From assembly GCF_964204645.1 (NCBI RefSeq), contig NW_027437451.1:42001-106000 (forward strand): 64,000 bases of DNA. The letters run 5' to 3'. The translations under genes and the position numbers were made by a program. The notes beneath the pieces are model-generated. The model did not search any database and was not told where the DNA came from. It worked only from the letters and a program-made list of their open reading frames with translations. This DNA is from Tubulanus polymorphus (Eukaryota; Nemertea; Palaeonemertea; Tubulaniformes; Tubulanidae). Position 1 is the first letter of the stretch; each line of letters starts with the position of its first letter. Shown in pieces: positions 41,796 to 56,000 of the stretch.

Positions 41796-42711
41796 AACCA
41801 AAGGCAGCCAGAAAATTCTGATTCTTTCAACCTATCTATTTGAAATCAGTTCAGTACACCCTAACCCATCATTTAAGATAGAATTCATCATCTTTAGGAC
41901 CATATTTTGCAAGAAAAATCTGTATCTTTCAGTCCATCTACTCGAAATCAGTTCAGTTTACCTTAACCTATCATTTCAGATCGAGTCCATCATCTTCAGG
42001 AGCATAAGTACCCAGAAAATTCAGAATCTTTCCACCTATCTATTTGAAATCAGTTCAATACGCCTTAACCCATCTTTTCAGATAGAATCCATCATCTTCA
42101 GAACCAAAAGCAGCCAGAAAATTCTGATTCTTTCCACCTATCTATTTGAAATCAGTTCAGTACACCCTAACCCATCAATTAAGATAGAATTCGTCATCTT
42201 TAGGACCATATTTTGCAAGAAAAATCTGTATCTTTTAGTCCATCTACTCGAAATCAGTTCAGTTTACCTTAACCTATCATTTCAGATCGAGTCCATCATC
42301 TTCAGGAGCATAAATAGCCAGAAAATTCTTAATCTTTCCACCTATCTATTTGAAATCAGTTCAATACGCCTTAACCCATCTTTTCAGATTGAGTCCATCA
42401 TCTTCAGAACCAAAGGCAGCAAGAAAATTCTGATTCTGTCAACCTATCTATTTGAAATCAGTTCAGTACACCCCAACCCATCGATTAAGATTGAATTCAT
42501 CATCTTTAGTACCCTATTTTGCAAGAAAAATCTGTATCTTTCAGTCCATCTACTCGAAATCAGTTCAGTTTACCCTTAACCTATCATTTCAGATCGAGTC
42601 CATCATCTTCAGGAGCATAAATAGCCAGAAAATTCTTAATCTCTCCACCTATCTATTTGAAATCAGTTCAATACGCCTTAGCCCATCTTTTCAGATTGAG
42701 TCCATCATCTT
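41796..42711 (+). repeat. Distant copy of 11,595-12,510
   Basis: Partner of the segment at 11.6-12.5 kb. The flanks differ: to the left is the end of the 36.7-41.8 kb block, and to the right are C, A and B monomers with QIES where the left copy has HVES. This is a local transfer of about 0.9 kb, not part of a long co-linear duplication. Confidence 0.8.
42573..42575 (+). other. +1 C insertion in an A monomer (second of two)
   Basis: Same insertion in the same sequence context as at 12,372-12,374, so it was copied with its surroundings and did not arise twice. It ends the open frame that stops at 42,579. Confidence 0.95.
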
Positions 42712-45088
42712 TAGAACCAAAGGCAGCCAGAAAATTCTGATTCTTTCAACCTATCTATTGAAAATCAGTTCAGTACACCCTAACCCATCAATTAAGATAG
42801 AATTCATCATCTTTAGGACCCTATTTTGCAAGAAAAATTTGTATCTTTCAGTCCATCTACTCGAAATCAGTTCAGTTTACCTTAACCTATCATTTCAGAT
42901 CGAGTCCATCATCTTCAGGCGCATAAATAGCCAGAAAATTCTGATTCTTTCCACCTATCTATTTGAAATCAGTTCAGTTCACCCTAACCCATCAATTAAG
43001 ATAGAATTCGTCATCTTTAGGACCCTATTTTGCAAGAAAAATCTGTATCTTTCAGTCCATCTACTCGAAATCAGTTCAGTTTACCTTACCCTATCATTTC
43101 AGATCGAGTCCATCATCTTCAGGAGCATAAATAGCCAGAAAATTCTTAATCTTTCCACCTATCTATTTGAAATCAGTTCAATACGCCTTAACACATCTTT
43201 TCAGATTGAATCCATCATCTTCAGAACCAAAAGACGCCAGAAAATTCTGATTCTTTCAACCTATCTATTTGAAATCAGTTCAATTCGCCTAAACGCATCA
43301 TTTCAGATTGAATCAATCAACTTCAGTAGTATAATTAGTCAGAAAATTCTGAATCTTTCAACCAATCTATTAAAAATCAGTTCAGTACACCCTAACCCAT
43401 CAATTAAGATAGAATTCATCATTTTTAGGACCTAATTAATCAAGAAAAATCTGTATCTTTCATCCCATCTACTCGAAATCAGTTCAGTTTACCTTAACCT
43501 ATCATTTCAGATCGAGTCCATCATCTTCAGGAGCATAAATAGCCAAAAAATTCTTAATCTTTCCACCTATCTATTTGAAATCAGTTCAATACGCCTTAAC
43601 CCATCTTTTCAGATTGAATCAATCAACTTCAGAAGTATAAGTAGTCAGAAAATTCTGAATCTTTCAACCAATCTATTGAAAATCAGTTCAGTACACCCTA
43701 ACCCAACAATTAAGATAGAATTCATCATCTTTAGGACCCTATTTTGCAAGAAAAATCTGTATCTTTTAGTCCATCTACTCGAAATCAGTTCAGTTTACCT
43801 TAACCTATCATTTCAGATCGAGTCCATCATCTGCAGCAGCATAAATAGCCAGAAAATTCTTAATCTTTCCACCTATCTATTTGAAATCAGTTCAATACGC
43901 CTTAACCCATCTTTTCAGATTGAGTCCATCATCTTCAGAACAAAGGGCAGCCAGAAAATTCTGATTCTTTCAACCTATCTATTGAAAATCAGTTCAGCAC
44001 ACCCTAACCCATCAATTAAGATAGAATTCATCATCTTTAGGACCCTATTTTGCAAGAAAAATCTGTATCTTTCAGTCCATCTACTGGAAATCAGTTCAGT
44101 TTACCTTAACCTATCATTTCAGATCGAGTCCATCATCTTCAGGAGCATAAGTACCCAGAAAATTCAGAATCTTTCCACCTATCTATTTGAAATCGGTTCA
44201 GTACACCCTAACCCATCAATTAAGATAGAATTCGTCATCTTTAGGACCATATTTTGCAAGAAAAATCTGTATCTTTTAGTCCATCTACTCGAAATCAATT
44301 CAGTTTACCTTAACCTATCATTTCAGATCGAGTCCATCATCGTCAGGAGCATAAATAGCCAGAAAATTCTTAATCTTTCCACCTATCTATTTGAAATCAG
44401 TTCAATACGCCTTAACCCATCTTTTCAGATTGAGTCCATCATCTTCAGAACCAAAGGCAGCCAGAAAATTCTGATTCTGTCAACCTATCTATTTGAAATC
44501 AGTTCAGTACACCCTAACCCATCAATTAAGATAGAATTCATCATCTTTAGGACCCTATTTTGCAAGAAAAATCTGTATCTTTCAGTCCATCTACTCGAAA
44601 TCAGTTCAGTTTACCTTAACCTATCATTTCAGATCGAGTCCATCATCTTCAGGAGCATAAGTACCCAGAAAATTCAGAATCTTTCCACCTATTTATTTGA
44701 AATCAGTTCAATACGCCTTAACCCATCTTTTCAGATAGAATCCATCATCTTCAGAACCAAAAGCAGCCAGAAAATTCTGATTCTTTCCACCTATCTATTT
44801 GAAATCAGTTCAGTACACCCCAACCCATCGATTAAGATAGAATTCGTCATCTTTAGGACCCTATTTTGCAAGAAAAATCTGTATCTTTTAGTCCATCTAC
44901 TCGAAATCAGTTCAGTTTACCTTAACCTATCATTTCAGATCGAGTCCATCATCTTCAGGAGCATAAATAGCCAGAAAATTCTTAATCTTTCCACCTATCT
45001 ATTTGAAATCAGTTCAATACGCCTTAACCCATCTTTTCAGATTGAGTCCATCATCTTCAGAACCAAAGGCAGCCAGAAAATTCTGATT

Positions 45089-45091
45089 CTT
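45089..45091 (+). other. 7-bp deletion junction (3 of 3)
   Basis: Same deletion with the same linked 'tatatg' change. The following 699 bp to the next in-frame TTG (45,112 to 45,811) has the same length as after the other two junctions (19,603 to 20,302 and 27,042 to 27,741). Confidence 0.92.
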
Positions 45092-46499
45092 ATCTATATG
45101 AAATCAGTTTAGTACACCCTAACCCATCATTTAAGATAGAATTCATCATCTTTAGGACCATATTTTGCAAGAAAAATCTGTATCTTTCAGTCCATCTACT
45201 CGAAATCAGTTCAGTTTACCTTACCCTATCATTTCAGATCGAGTCCATCATCTTCAGGAGCATAAATAGCCAGAAAATTCTTAATCTTTCCACCTATCTA
45301 TTTGAAATCAGTTCAATACGCCTTAACACATCTTTTCAGATTGAATCCATCATCTTCAGAACCAAAAGCAGCCAGAAAATTCTGATTCTTTCAACCTATC
45401 TATTTGAAATCAGTTCAATTCGCCTAAACGCATCATTTCAGATTGAATCAATCAACTTCAGTAGTATAATTAGTCAGAAAATTCTGAATCTTTCAACCAA
45501 TCTATTGAAAATCAGTTCAGTACACCCTAACCCATCAATTAAGATAGAATTCATCATTTTTAGAACCTAATTAATCAAGAAAAATCTGTTTCTTTCTTCC
45601 CATCTACTCGAAATCAGTTCAGTTTACCTTAACCTATCATTTCAGATCGAGTCCATCATCTTCAGGAGCATAAATAGCCAAAAAATTCTTAATCGTTCCA
45701 CCTATCTATTTGAAATCAGTTCAATACGCCTTAACCCATCTTTTCAGATTGAATCAATCAACTTCAGAAGTATAAGTAGTCAGAAAATTCTGAATCTTTC
45801 AACCAATCTATTGAAAATCAGTTCAGTACACCCTAACCCAACAATTAAGATAGAATTCATCATCTTTAGGACCCTATTTTGCAAGAAAAATCTGTATCTT
45901 TCAGTCCATCTACTCGAAATCAGTTCAGTTTACCTTAACCTATCATTTCAGATCGAGTCCATCATCTGCAGGAGCATAAATAGCCAGAAAATTCTTAATC
46001 TTTCCACCTATCTATTTGAAATCAGTTCAATACGCCTTAACCCATCTTTTCAGATTGAATCCATCATCTTCAGAACCAAAAGCAGCCAGAAAATTCTGAT
46101 TCTTTCCACCTATCTATTTGAAATCAGTTCAGTACACCCTAACCCATCAATTAAGATAGAATTCGTCATGTTTAGGACCCTATTTTGCAAGAAAAATCTG
46201 TATCTTTCAGTCCATCTACTCGAAATCAGTTCAGTTTACCTTACCCTATCATTTCAGATCGAGTCCATCATCTTCAGGAGCATAAATAGCCAGAAAATTC
46301 TGAATCTTTCCACCTATCTATTTGAAATCAGTTCAATACGCCTTATCCCATCTTTTCAGATTGAATCAATCAACTTCAGAAGTATAAGTAGTCAGAAAAT
46401 TCTGAATCTTTCCACCTATCTATTTGAAATCAGTTCAATACGCCTTATCCCATCTTTTCAGATTGAATCAATCAACTTCAGAAGTATAAGTAGTCAGAA

Positions 46500-49151
46500 A
46501 ATTCTGAATCTTTCCACCTATCTATTTGAAATCAGTTCAATACGCCTTAACACATCATTTCAGATCGAGTCCATCATCTTCAGGAGCATAAATAGCCAGA
46601 AAATTCTTAATCTTTCCACCTATCTACTCGAAATCAGTTCAGTTTACCTTAACCTATCATTTCAGATTGAGTCCATCATCTTCAGGAGAATAAGCACGCA
46701 GAAAATTCTGAATCTTTCCACCTATCTATTTGAAATCAGTTCAATACGCCTTAACACATCTTTTCAGATTGAGTCCATCATCTTCAGAACCAAAGGCAGC
46801 CAGAAAATTCTGATTCTTTCCACCTATCTATTTGAAATCAGTTCAGTTCACCCTAACTCATCAATTAAGATAGAATTCGTCATCTTTAGGACCATATTTT
46901 GCAAGAAAAATCTGTATCTTTATGTCCATCTACTCGAAATCAGTTCAGTTTACCTTACCCTATCATTTCAGATCGAGTCCATCATCTTCAGGAGCATAAA
47001 TAGCCAGAAAATTCTTAATCTTTCCACCTATCTATTTGAAATCAGTTTAATACGCCTTAACCCATCTTTTCAGATTGAATCAATCAACTTCAGAAGTATA
47101 AGTAGTCAGAAAATTCTGAATCTTTCAACCAATCTATTGAAAATCAGTTCAGTACACCCTAACCCAACAATTAAGATAGAATTCATCATTTTTAGGACCT
47201 AATTAATCAAGAAAAATCTGTTTCTTTCATCCCATCTACTCGAAATCAGTTCAGTTTACCTTAACCTATCATTTCAGATCGAGACCATCATCTTCAGGAG
47301 CATAAATAGTCAGAAAATTCTTAATCTTTCCACCTATCCATTTGAAATCAGTTCAATACGCCTTAGCCCATCTTTTCAGATTGAGTCCATCATCTTCAGA
47401 ACCAAAGGCGGCCAGAAAATTCTGATTCTTTCAACCAATCTATTGAAAATCAGTTCAGTACACCCTAACCCATCATTTAAGATAGAATTCATCATCTTTA
47501 GGACCCTATTTTGCAAGAAAAATTTGTATCTTTCAGTCCATCTACTCGAAATCAGTTCAGTTTACCTTAACCTATCATTTCAGATCGAGTCCATCATCTT
47601 CAGGCGCATAAATACCCAGAAAATTCTTAATCTTTCCACCTATCTATTTGAAATCAGTTCAATACGCCTTAACCCATCTTTTCAGATTGAGTCCATCATC
47701 TTCAGAACCAAAGGCAGCCAGAAAATTCTGATTCGTTCCACCTATCTATTTGAAATCAGTTCAATACGCCTTAACACATCTTTTCAGATTGAATCCATCA
47801 TCTTCAGAACCAAAAGCAGCCAGAAAATTCTGATTCTTTCAACCAATCTATTGAAAATCAGTTCAGTACACCCTAACCCATCAATTAAGATAGAATTCAT
47901 CATCTTTAGGACCCTATTTTTCAAGAAAAATTTGTATCTTTCAGTCCATCTACTCGAAATCAGTTCAGTTTACCTTAACCTATCATTTCAGATCGAGTCC
48001 ATCATCTTCAGGCGCATAAATAGCCAAAAAATTCTTAATCTTACCACCTATCTATTTGAAATCAGTTCAATACGCCTTAACCCATCTTTTCAGATTGAGT
48101 CCATCATCTTCAGAACCAAAGGCAGCCAGAAAATTCTGATTCTTTCCACCTATCTATTTGAAATCAGTTCAGTTCACCCTAACCCATCAATTAAGATAGA
48201 ATTCATCATCTTTAGGACCCTATTTTGCAAGAAAAATCTGTATCTTTTAGTCCATCTACTCGAAATCAGTTCAGTTTACCTTAACCTATCATTTCAGATC
48301 GAGTCCATCATCTTCAGGAGCATAAATAGCCAGAAAATTCTTAATCTTTCCACCTATCTATTTGAAATCAGTTCAATACGCCTTAACCCATCTTTTCAGA
48401 TTGAGTCCATCATCTTCAGAATTAAAGGCAGCCAGAAAATTCTGATTCGTTCCACCTATCTATTTGAAATCAGTTCAATACGCCTTAACACATCTTTTCA
48501 GATTGAATCCATCATCTTCAGAACCAAAGGCAGCCAGAAAATTCTGATTCTTTCCACCTATCTATTTGAAATCAGTTCAGTTCACCCTAACCCATCAATT
48601 AAGATAGAATTCATCATCTTTAGGACCCTATTTTGCAAGAAAAATCTGTATCTTTCAGTCCATCTACTCGAAATCAGTTCAGTTTACCTTAACCTATCAT
48701 TTCAGATCGAGTCCATCATCTTCAGGAGCATAAATAGCCAGAAAATTCTTAATCTTTCCACCTATCTATTTGAAATCAGTTCAATACGCCTTAACCCATC
48801 TTTTCAGATTGAGTCCATCATCTTCAGAACCAAATGCAGCCAGAAAATTCTGATTCTTTCAACCAATCTATTGAAAATCAGTTCAGTACACCCTAACCCA
48901 TCAATTAAGATAGAATTCATCATCTTTAGGACCCTATTTGTCAAGAAAAATTTGTATCTTTCAGTCCATCTACTCGAAATCAGTTCAGTTTACCTTAACC
49001 TATCATTTCAGATCGAGTCCATCATCTTCAGGAGCATAAATAGCCAGAAAATTCTTAATCTTTCCACCTATCTATTTGAAATCAGTTCAATACGCCTTAT
49101 CCCATCTTTTCAGATTGAATCAATCAATTTCAGAAGTATAAGTAGTCAGAA
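46500..49151 (+). repeat. Tandem 2,652-bp duplication, copy 1
   Basis: Identical in monomer order to 49,152-51,803 at an offset of 2,652 bp (26 x 102). Both share variants rare elsewhere: 'gcataaatacccag' (47,607 and 50,259), 'agccaaaaaattc' followed by 'cttaccacc' (about 48,021 and 50,673), and 'cagaattaaaggcag' (48,417 and 51,069). This is probably among the most recent events in the array. Removing one copy makes 45,811-52,340 the same length (3,877 bp) as 53,135-57,012 and 36,861-40,738. Confidence 0.9.
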
Positions 49152-51803
49152 AATTCTGAATCTTTCCACCTATCTATTTGAAATCAGTTCAATACGCCTT
49201 AACACATCATTTCAGATCGAGTCCATCATCTTCAGGAGCATAAATAGCCAGAAAATTCTTAATCTTTCCACCTATCTACTCGAAATCAGTTCAGTTTACC
49301 TTAACCTATCATTTCAGATTGAGTCCATCATCTTCAGGAGAATAAGCACGCAGAAAATTCTGAATCTTTCCACCTATCTATTTGAAATCAGTTCAATACC
49401 CCTTAACACATCTTTTCAGATTGAGTCCATCATCTTCAGAACCAAAGGCAGCCAGAAAATTCTGATTCTTTCCACCTATCTATTTGAAATCAGTTCAGTT
49501 CACCCTAACTCATCAATTAAGATAGAATTCGTCATCTTTAGGACCATATTTTGCAAGAAAAATCTGTATCTTTATGTCCATCTACTCGAAATCAGTTCAG
49601 TTTACCTTACCCTATCATTTCAGATCGAGTCCATCATCTTCAGGAGCATAAATAGCCAGAAAATTCTTAATCTTTCCACCTATCTATTTGAAATCAGTTT
49701 AATACGCCTTAACCCATCTTTTCAGATTGAATCAATCAACTTCAGAAGTATAAGTAGTCAGAAAATTCTGAATCTTTCAACCAATCTATTGAAAATCAGT
49801 TCAGTACACCCTAACCCAACAATTAAGATAGAATTCATCATTTTTAGGACCTAATTAATCAAGAAAAATCTGTTTCTTTCATCCCATCTACTCGAAATCA
49901 GTTCAGTTTACCTTAACCTATCATTTCAGATCGAGACCATCATCTTCAGGAGCATAAATAGTCAGAAAATTCTTAATCTTTCCACCTATCCATTTGAAAT
50001 CAGTTCAATACGCCTTAGCCCATCTTTTCAGATTGAGTCCATCATCTTCAGAACCAAAGGCGGCCAGAAAATTCTGATTCTTTCAACCAATCTATTGAAA
50101 ATCAGTTCAGTACACCCTAACCCATCATTTAAGATAGAATTCATCATCTTTAGGACCCTATTTTGCAAGAAAAATTTGTATCTTTCAGTCCATCTACTCG
50201 AAATCAGTTCAGTTTACCTTAACCTATCATTTCAGATCGAGTCCATCATCTTCAGGCGCATAAATACCCAGAAAATTCTTAATCTTTCCACCTATCTATT
50301 TGAAATCAGTTCAATACGCCTTAACCCATCTTTTCAGATTGAGTCCATCATCTTCAGAACCAAAGGCAGCCAGAAAATTCTGATTCGTTCCACCTATCTA
50401 TTTGAAATCAGTTCAATACGCCTTAACACATCTTTTCAGATTGAATCCATCATCTTCAGAACCAAAAGCAGCCAGAAAATTCTGATTCTTTCAACCAATC
50501 TATTGAAAATCAGTTCAGTACACCCTAACCCATCAATTAAGATAGAATTCATCATCTTTAGGACCCTATTTTTCAAGAAAAATTTGTATCTTTCAGTCCA
50601 TCTACTCGAAATCAGTTCAGTTTACCTTAACCTATCATTTCAGATCGAGTCCATCATCTTCAGGCGCATAAATAGCCAAAAAATTCTTAATCTTACCACC
50701 TATCTATTTGAAATCAGTTCAATACGCCTTAACCCATCTTTTCAGATTGAGTCCATCATCTTCAGAACCAAAGGCAGCCAGAAAATTCTGATTCTTTCCA
50801 CCTATCTATTTGAAATCAGTTCAGTTCACCCTAACCCATCAATTAAGATAGAATTCATCATCTTTAGGACCCTATTTTGCAAGAAAAATCTGTATCTTTT
50901 AGTCCATCTACTCGAAATCAGTTCAGTTTACCTTAACCTATCATTTCAGATCGAGTCCATCATCTTCAGGAGCATAAATAGCCAGAAAATTCTTAATCTT
51001 TCCACCTATCTATTTGAAATCAGTTCAATACGCCTTAACCCATCTTTTCAGATTGAGTCCATCATCTTCAGAATTAAAGGCAGCCAGAAAATTCTGATTC
51101 GTTCCACCTATCTATTTGAAATCAGTTCAATACGCCTTAACACATCTTTTCAGATTGAATCCATCATCTTCAGAACCAAAGGCAGCCAGAAAATTCTGAT
51201 TCTTTCCACCTATCTATTTGAAATCAGTTCAGTTCACCCTAACCCATCAATTAAGATAGAATTCATCATCTTTAGGACCCTATTTTGCAAGAAAAATCTG
51301 TATCTTTCAGTCCATCTACTCGAAATCAGTTCAGTTTACCTTAACCTATCATTTCAGATCGAGTCCATCATCTTCAGGAGCATAAATAGCCAGAAAATTC
51401 TTAATCTTTCCACCTATCTATTTGAAATCAGTTCAATACGCCTTAACCCATCTTTTCAGATTGAGTCCATCATCTTCAGAACCAAATGCAGCCAGAAAAT
51501 TCTGATTCTTTCAACCAATCTATTGAAAATCAGTTCAGTACACCCTAACCCATCAATTAAGATAGAATTCATCATCTTTAGGACCCTATTTGTCAAGAAA
51601 AATTTGTATCTTTCAGTCCATCTACTCGAAATCAGTTCAGTTTACCTTAACCTATCATTTCAGATCGAGTCCATCATCTTCAGGAGCATAAATAGCCAGA
51701 AAATTCTTAATCTTTCCACCTATCTATTTGAAATCAGTTCAATACGCCTTATCCCATCTTTTCAGATTGAATCAATCAACTTCAGAAGTATAAGTAGTCA
51801 GAA
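49152..51803 (+). repeat. Tandem 2,652-bp duplication, copy 2
   Basis: Second copy of 46,500-49,151. The join is in or just after the E monomer at about 49,085-49,160, which carries the private change 'caatcaatttcag' at 49,124 and continues with 'ctgaatctttcc' where the end of copy 2 continues with 'ctaaatctttcc'. Confidence 0.9.
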
Positions 51804-52359
51804 AATTCTAAATCTTTCCACCTATCTATTTGAAATCAGTTCAATACGCCTTAAAACATCAGTTCAGATCGAGTCCATCATCTTCAGGAGCATAAATAGC
51901 CAGAAAATTCTTAATCTTTCCACCTATCTACTCGAAATCAGTTCAATTTACCTTAACCTATCATTTCAGATTGAGTCCATCATCTTCAGGAGAATAAGCA
52001 CCCAGAAAATTCTGAATCTTTCCACCTATCTATTTGAAATCAGTTCAATACGCCTTAACCCATCTTTTCAGATTGAGTCCATCATCTTCAGAACCAAAGG
52101 CAGCCAGAAAATTCTGATTCTTTCAACCAATCTATTGAAAATCAGTTCAGTACACCCTAACCCATCAATTAAGATAGAATTCATCATCTTTAGGACCCTA
52201 TTTTGCAAGAAAAATCTGTATCTTTCAGTCCATCTACTCGAAATCAGTTCAGTTTACCTTAACCTATCATTTCAGATCGAGTCCATCATCTTCAGGATCA
52301 TAAATAGCCAGAAAATTCTTAATCTTTCCACCCATCTATTTGAAATCAGTTCAATACGC

Positions 52360-52361
52360 CG
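52360..52361 (+). other. 20-bp deletion junction (5 of 7)
   Basis: Same junction, 11,602 bp after the previous one (114 monomers with -20, +1 and -7). The A monomer just before it has 'caggatcataaat' where the other copies have 'caggagcataaat'. Confidence 0.95.
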
Positions 52362-53008
52362 AGTCCATCATCTTCAGAACCAAAGGCAGCAAGAAAATTC
52401 TGATTCTTTCAACCTATCTATTTGAAATCAGTTCAGTACACCCTAACCCATCAATTAAGATAGAATTCGTCATCTTTAGGACCCTATTTTGCAAGAAAAA
52501 TCTGTATCTTTCAGTCCATCTACTCGAAATCAGTTCAGTTTACCTTACCCTATCATTTCAGATCGAGTCCATCATCTTCAGGAGCATAAATAGCCAGAAA
52601 ATTCTTAATCTTTCCACCTATCTATTTGAAATCAGTTCAATACGCCTTAACACATCTTTTCAGATTGAATCCATCATCTTCAGAACCAAAAGCAGCCAGA
52701 AAATTCTGATTCTTTCAACCTATCTATTTGAAATCAGTTCAATTCGCCTAAACGCATCATTTCAGATTGAATCAATCAACTTCAGTAGTATAATTAGTCA
52801 GAAAATTCTGAATCTTTCAACCAATCTATTGAAAATCAGTTCAGTACACCCTAACCCATCAATTAAGATAGAATTCATCATTTTTAGAACCTAATTAATC
52901 AAGAAAAATCTGTTTCTTTCTTCCCATCTACTCGAAATCAGTTCAGTTTACCTTAACCTATCATTTCAGATCGAGTCCATCATCTTCAGGAGCATAAATA
53001 GCCAAAAA

Positions 53009-56000
53009 ATTCTTAATCGTTCCACCTATCTATTTGAAATCAGTTCAATACGCCTTAACCCATCTTTTCAGATTGAATCAATCAACTTCAGAAGTATAAG
53101 TAGTCAGAAAATTCTGAATCTTTCAACCAATCTATTGAAAATCAGTTCAGTACACCCTAACCCAACAATTAAGATAGAATTCATCATCTTTAGGACCCTA
53201 TTTTGCAAGAAAAATCTGTATCTTTCAGTCCATCTACTCGAAATCAGTTCAGTTTACCTTAACCTATCATTTCAGATCGAGTCCATCATCTGCAGGAGCA
53301 TAAATAGCCAGAAATATCTTAATCTTTCCACCTATCTATTTGAAATCAGTTCAATACGCCTTAACCCATCTTTTCAGATTGAATCCATCATCTTCAGAAC
53401 CAAAAGCAGCCAGAAAATTCTGATTCTTTCCACCTATCTATTTGAAATCAGTTCAGTACACCCTAACCCATCAATTAAGATAGAATTCGTCATGTTTAGG
53501 ACCCTATTTTGCAAGAAAAATCTGTATCTTTCAGTCCATCTACTCGAAATCAGTTCAGTTTACCTTACCCTATCATTTCAGATCGAGTCCATCATCTTCA
53601 GGAGCATAAATAGCCAGAAAATTCTTAATCTTTCCACCTATCTATTTGAAATCAGTTCAATACGCCTTATCCCATCTTTTCAGATTGAATCAATCAACTT
53701 CAGAAGTATAAGTAGTCAGAAAATTCTGAATCTTTCCACCTATCTATTTGAAATCAGTTCAATACGCCTTATCCCATCTTTTCAGATTGAATCAATCAAC
53801 TTCAGAAGTATAAGTAGTCAGAAAATTCTGAATCTTTCCACCTATCTATTTGAAATCAGTTCAATACGCCTTAACACATCATTTCAGATCGAGTCCATCA
53901 TCTTCAGGAGCATAAATAGCCAGAAAATTCTTAATCTTTCCACCTATCTACTCGAAATCAGTTCAGTTTACCTTAACCTATCATTTCAGATTGAGTCCAT
54001 CATCTTCAGGAGAATAAGCACGCAGAAAATTCTGAATCTTTCCACCTATCTATTTGAAATCAGTTCAATACGCCTTAACACATCTTTTCAGATTGAGTCC
54101 ATCATCTTCAGAACCAAAGGCAGCCAGAAAATTCTGATTCTTTCCACCTATCTATTTGAAATCAGTTCAGTTCACCCTAACTCATCAATTAAGATAGAAT
54201 TCGTCATCTTTAGGACCATATTTTGCAAGAAAAATCTGTATCTTTATGTCCATCTACTCGAAATCAGTTCAGTTTACCTTACCCTATCATTTCAGATCGA
54301 GTCCATCATCTTCAGGAGCATAAATAGCCAGAAAATTCTTAATCTTTCCACCTATCTATTTGAAATCAGTTTAATACGCCTTAACCCATCTTTTCAGATT
54401 GAATCAATCAACTTCAGAAGTATAAGTAGTCAGAAAATTCTGAATCTTTCAACCAATCTATTGAAAATCAGTTCAGTACACCCTAACCCAACAATTAAGA
54501 TAGAATTCATCATTTTTAGGACCTAATTAATCAAGAAAAATCTGTTTCTTTCATCCCATCTACTCGAAATCAGTTCAGTTTACCTTAACCTATCATTTCA
54601 GATCGAGACCATCATCTTCAGGAGCATAAATAGTCAGAAAATTCTTAATCTTTCCACCTATCCATTTGAAATCAGTTCAATACGCCTTAGCCCATCTTTT
54701 CAGATTGAGTCCATCATCTTCAGAACCAAAGGCGGCCAGAAAATTCTGATTCTTTCAACCAATCTATTGAAAATCAGTTCAGTACACCCTAACCCATCAT
54801 TTAAGATAGAATTCATCATCTTTAGGACCCTATTTTGCAAGAAAAATTTGTATCTTTCAGTCCATCTACTCGAAATCAGTTCAGTTTACCTTAACCTATC
54901 ATTTCAGATCGAGTCCATCATCTTCAGGCGCATAAATAGCCAGAAAATTCTTAATCTTTCCACCTATCTATTTGAAATCAGTTCAATACGCCTTAACCCA
55001 TCTTTTCAGATTGAGTCCATCATCTTCAGAACCAAAGGCAGCCAGAAAATTCTGATTCGTTCCACCTATCTATTTGAAATCAGTTCAATACGCCTTAACA
55101 CATCTTTTCAGATTGAATCCATCATCTTCAGAACCAAAAGCAGCCAGAAAATTCTGATTCTTTCAACCAATCTATTGAAAATCAGTTCAGTACACCCTAA
55201 CCCATCAATTAAGATAGAATTCATCATCTTTAGGACCCTATTTTTCAAGAAAAATTTGTATCTTTCAGTCCATCTACTCGAAATCAGTTCAGTTTACCTT
55301 AACCTATCATTTCAGATCGAGTCCATCATCTTCAGGCGCATAAATAGCCAAAAAATTCTTAATCTTACCACCTATCTATTTGAAATCAGTTCAATACGCC
55401 TTAACCCATCTTTTCAGATTGAGTCCATCATCTTCAGAACCAAAGGCAGCCAGAAAATTCTGATTCTTTCCACCTATCTATTTGAAATCAGTTCAGTTCA
55501 CCCTAACCCATCAATTAAGATAGAATTCATCATCTTTAGGACCCTATTTTGCAAGAAAAATCTGTATCTTTTAGTCCATCTACTCGAAATCAGTTCAGTT
55601 TACCTTAACCTATCATTTCAGATCGAGTCCATCATCTTCAGGAGCATAAATAGTCAGAAAATTCTTAATCTTTCCACCTATCTATTTGAAATCAGTTCAA
55701 TACGCCTTAACCCATCTTTTCAGATTGAGTCCATCATCTTCAGAATTATAGGCAGCCAGAAAATTCTGATTCGTTCCACCTATCTATTTGAAATCAGTTC
55801 AATACGCCTTAACACATCTTTTCAGATTGAATCCATCATCTTCAGAACCAAAGGCAGCCAGAAAATTCTGATTCTTTCCACCTATCTATTTGAAATCAGT
55901 TCAGTTCACCCTAACCCATCAATTAAGATAGAATTCATCATCTTTAGGACCCTATTTTGCAAGAAAAATCTGTATCTTTCAGTCCATCTACTCGAAATCA

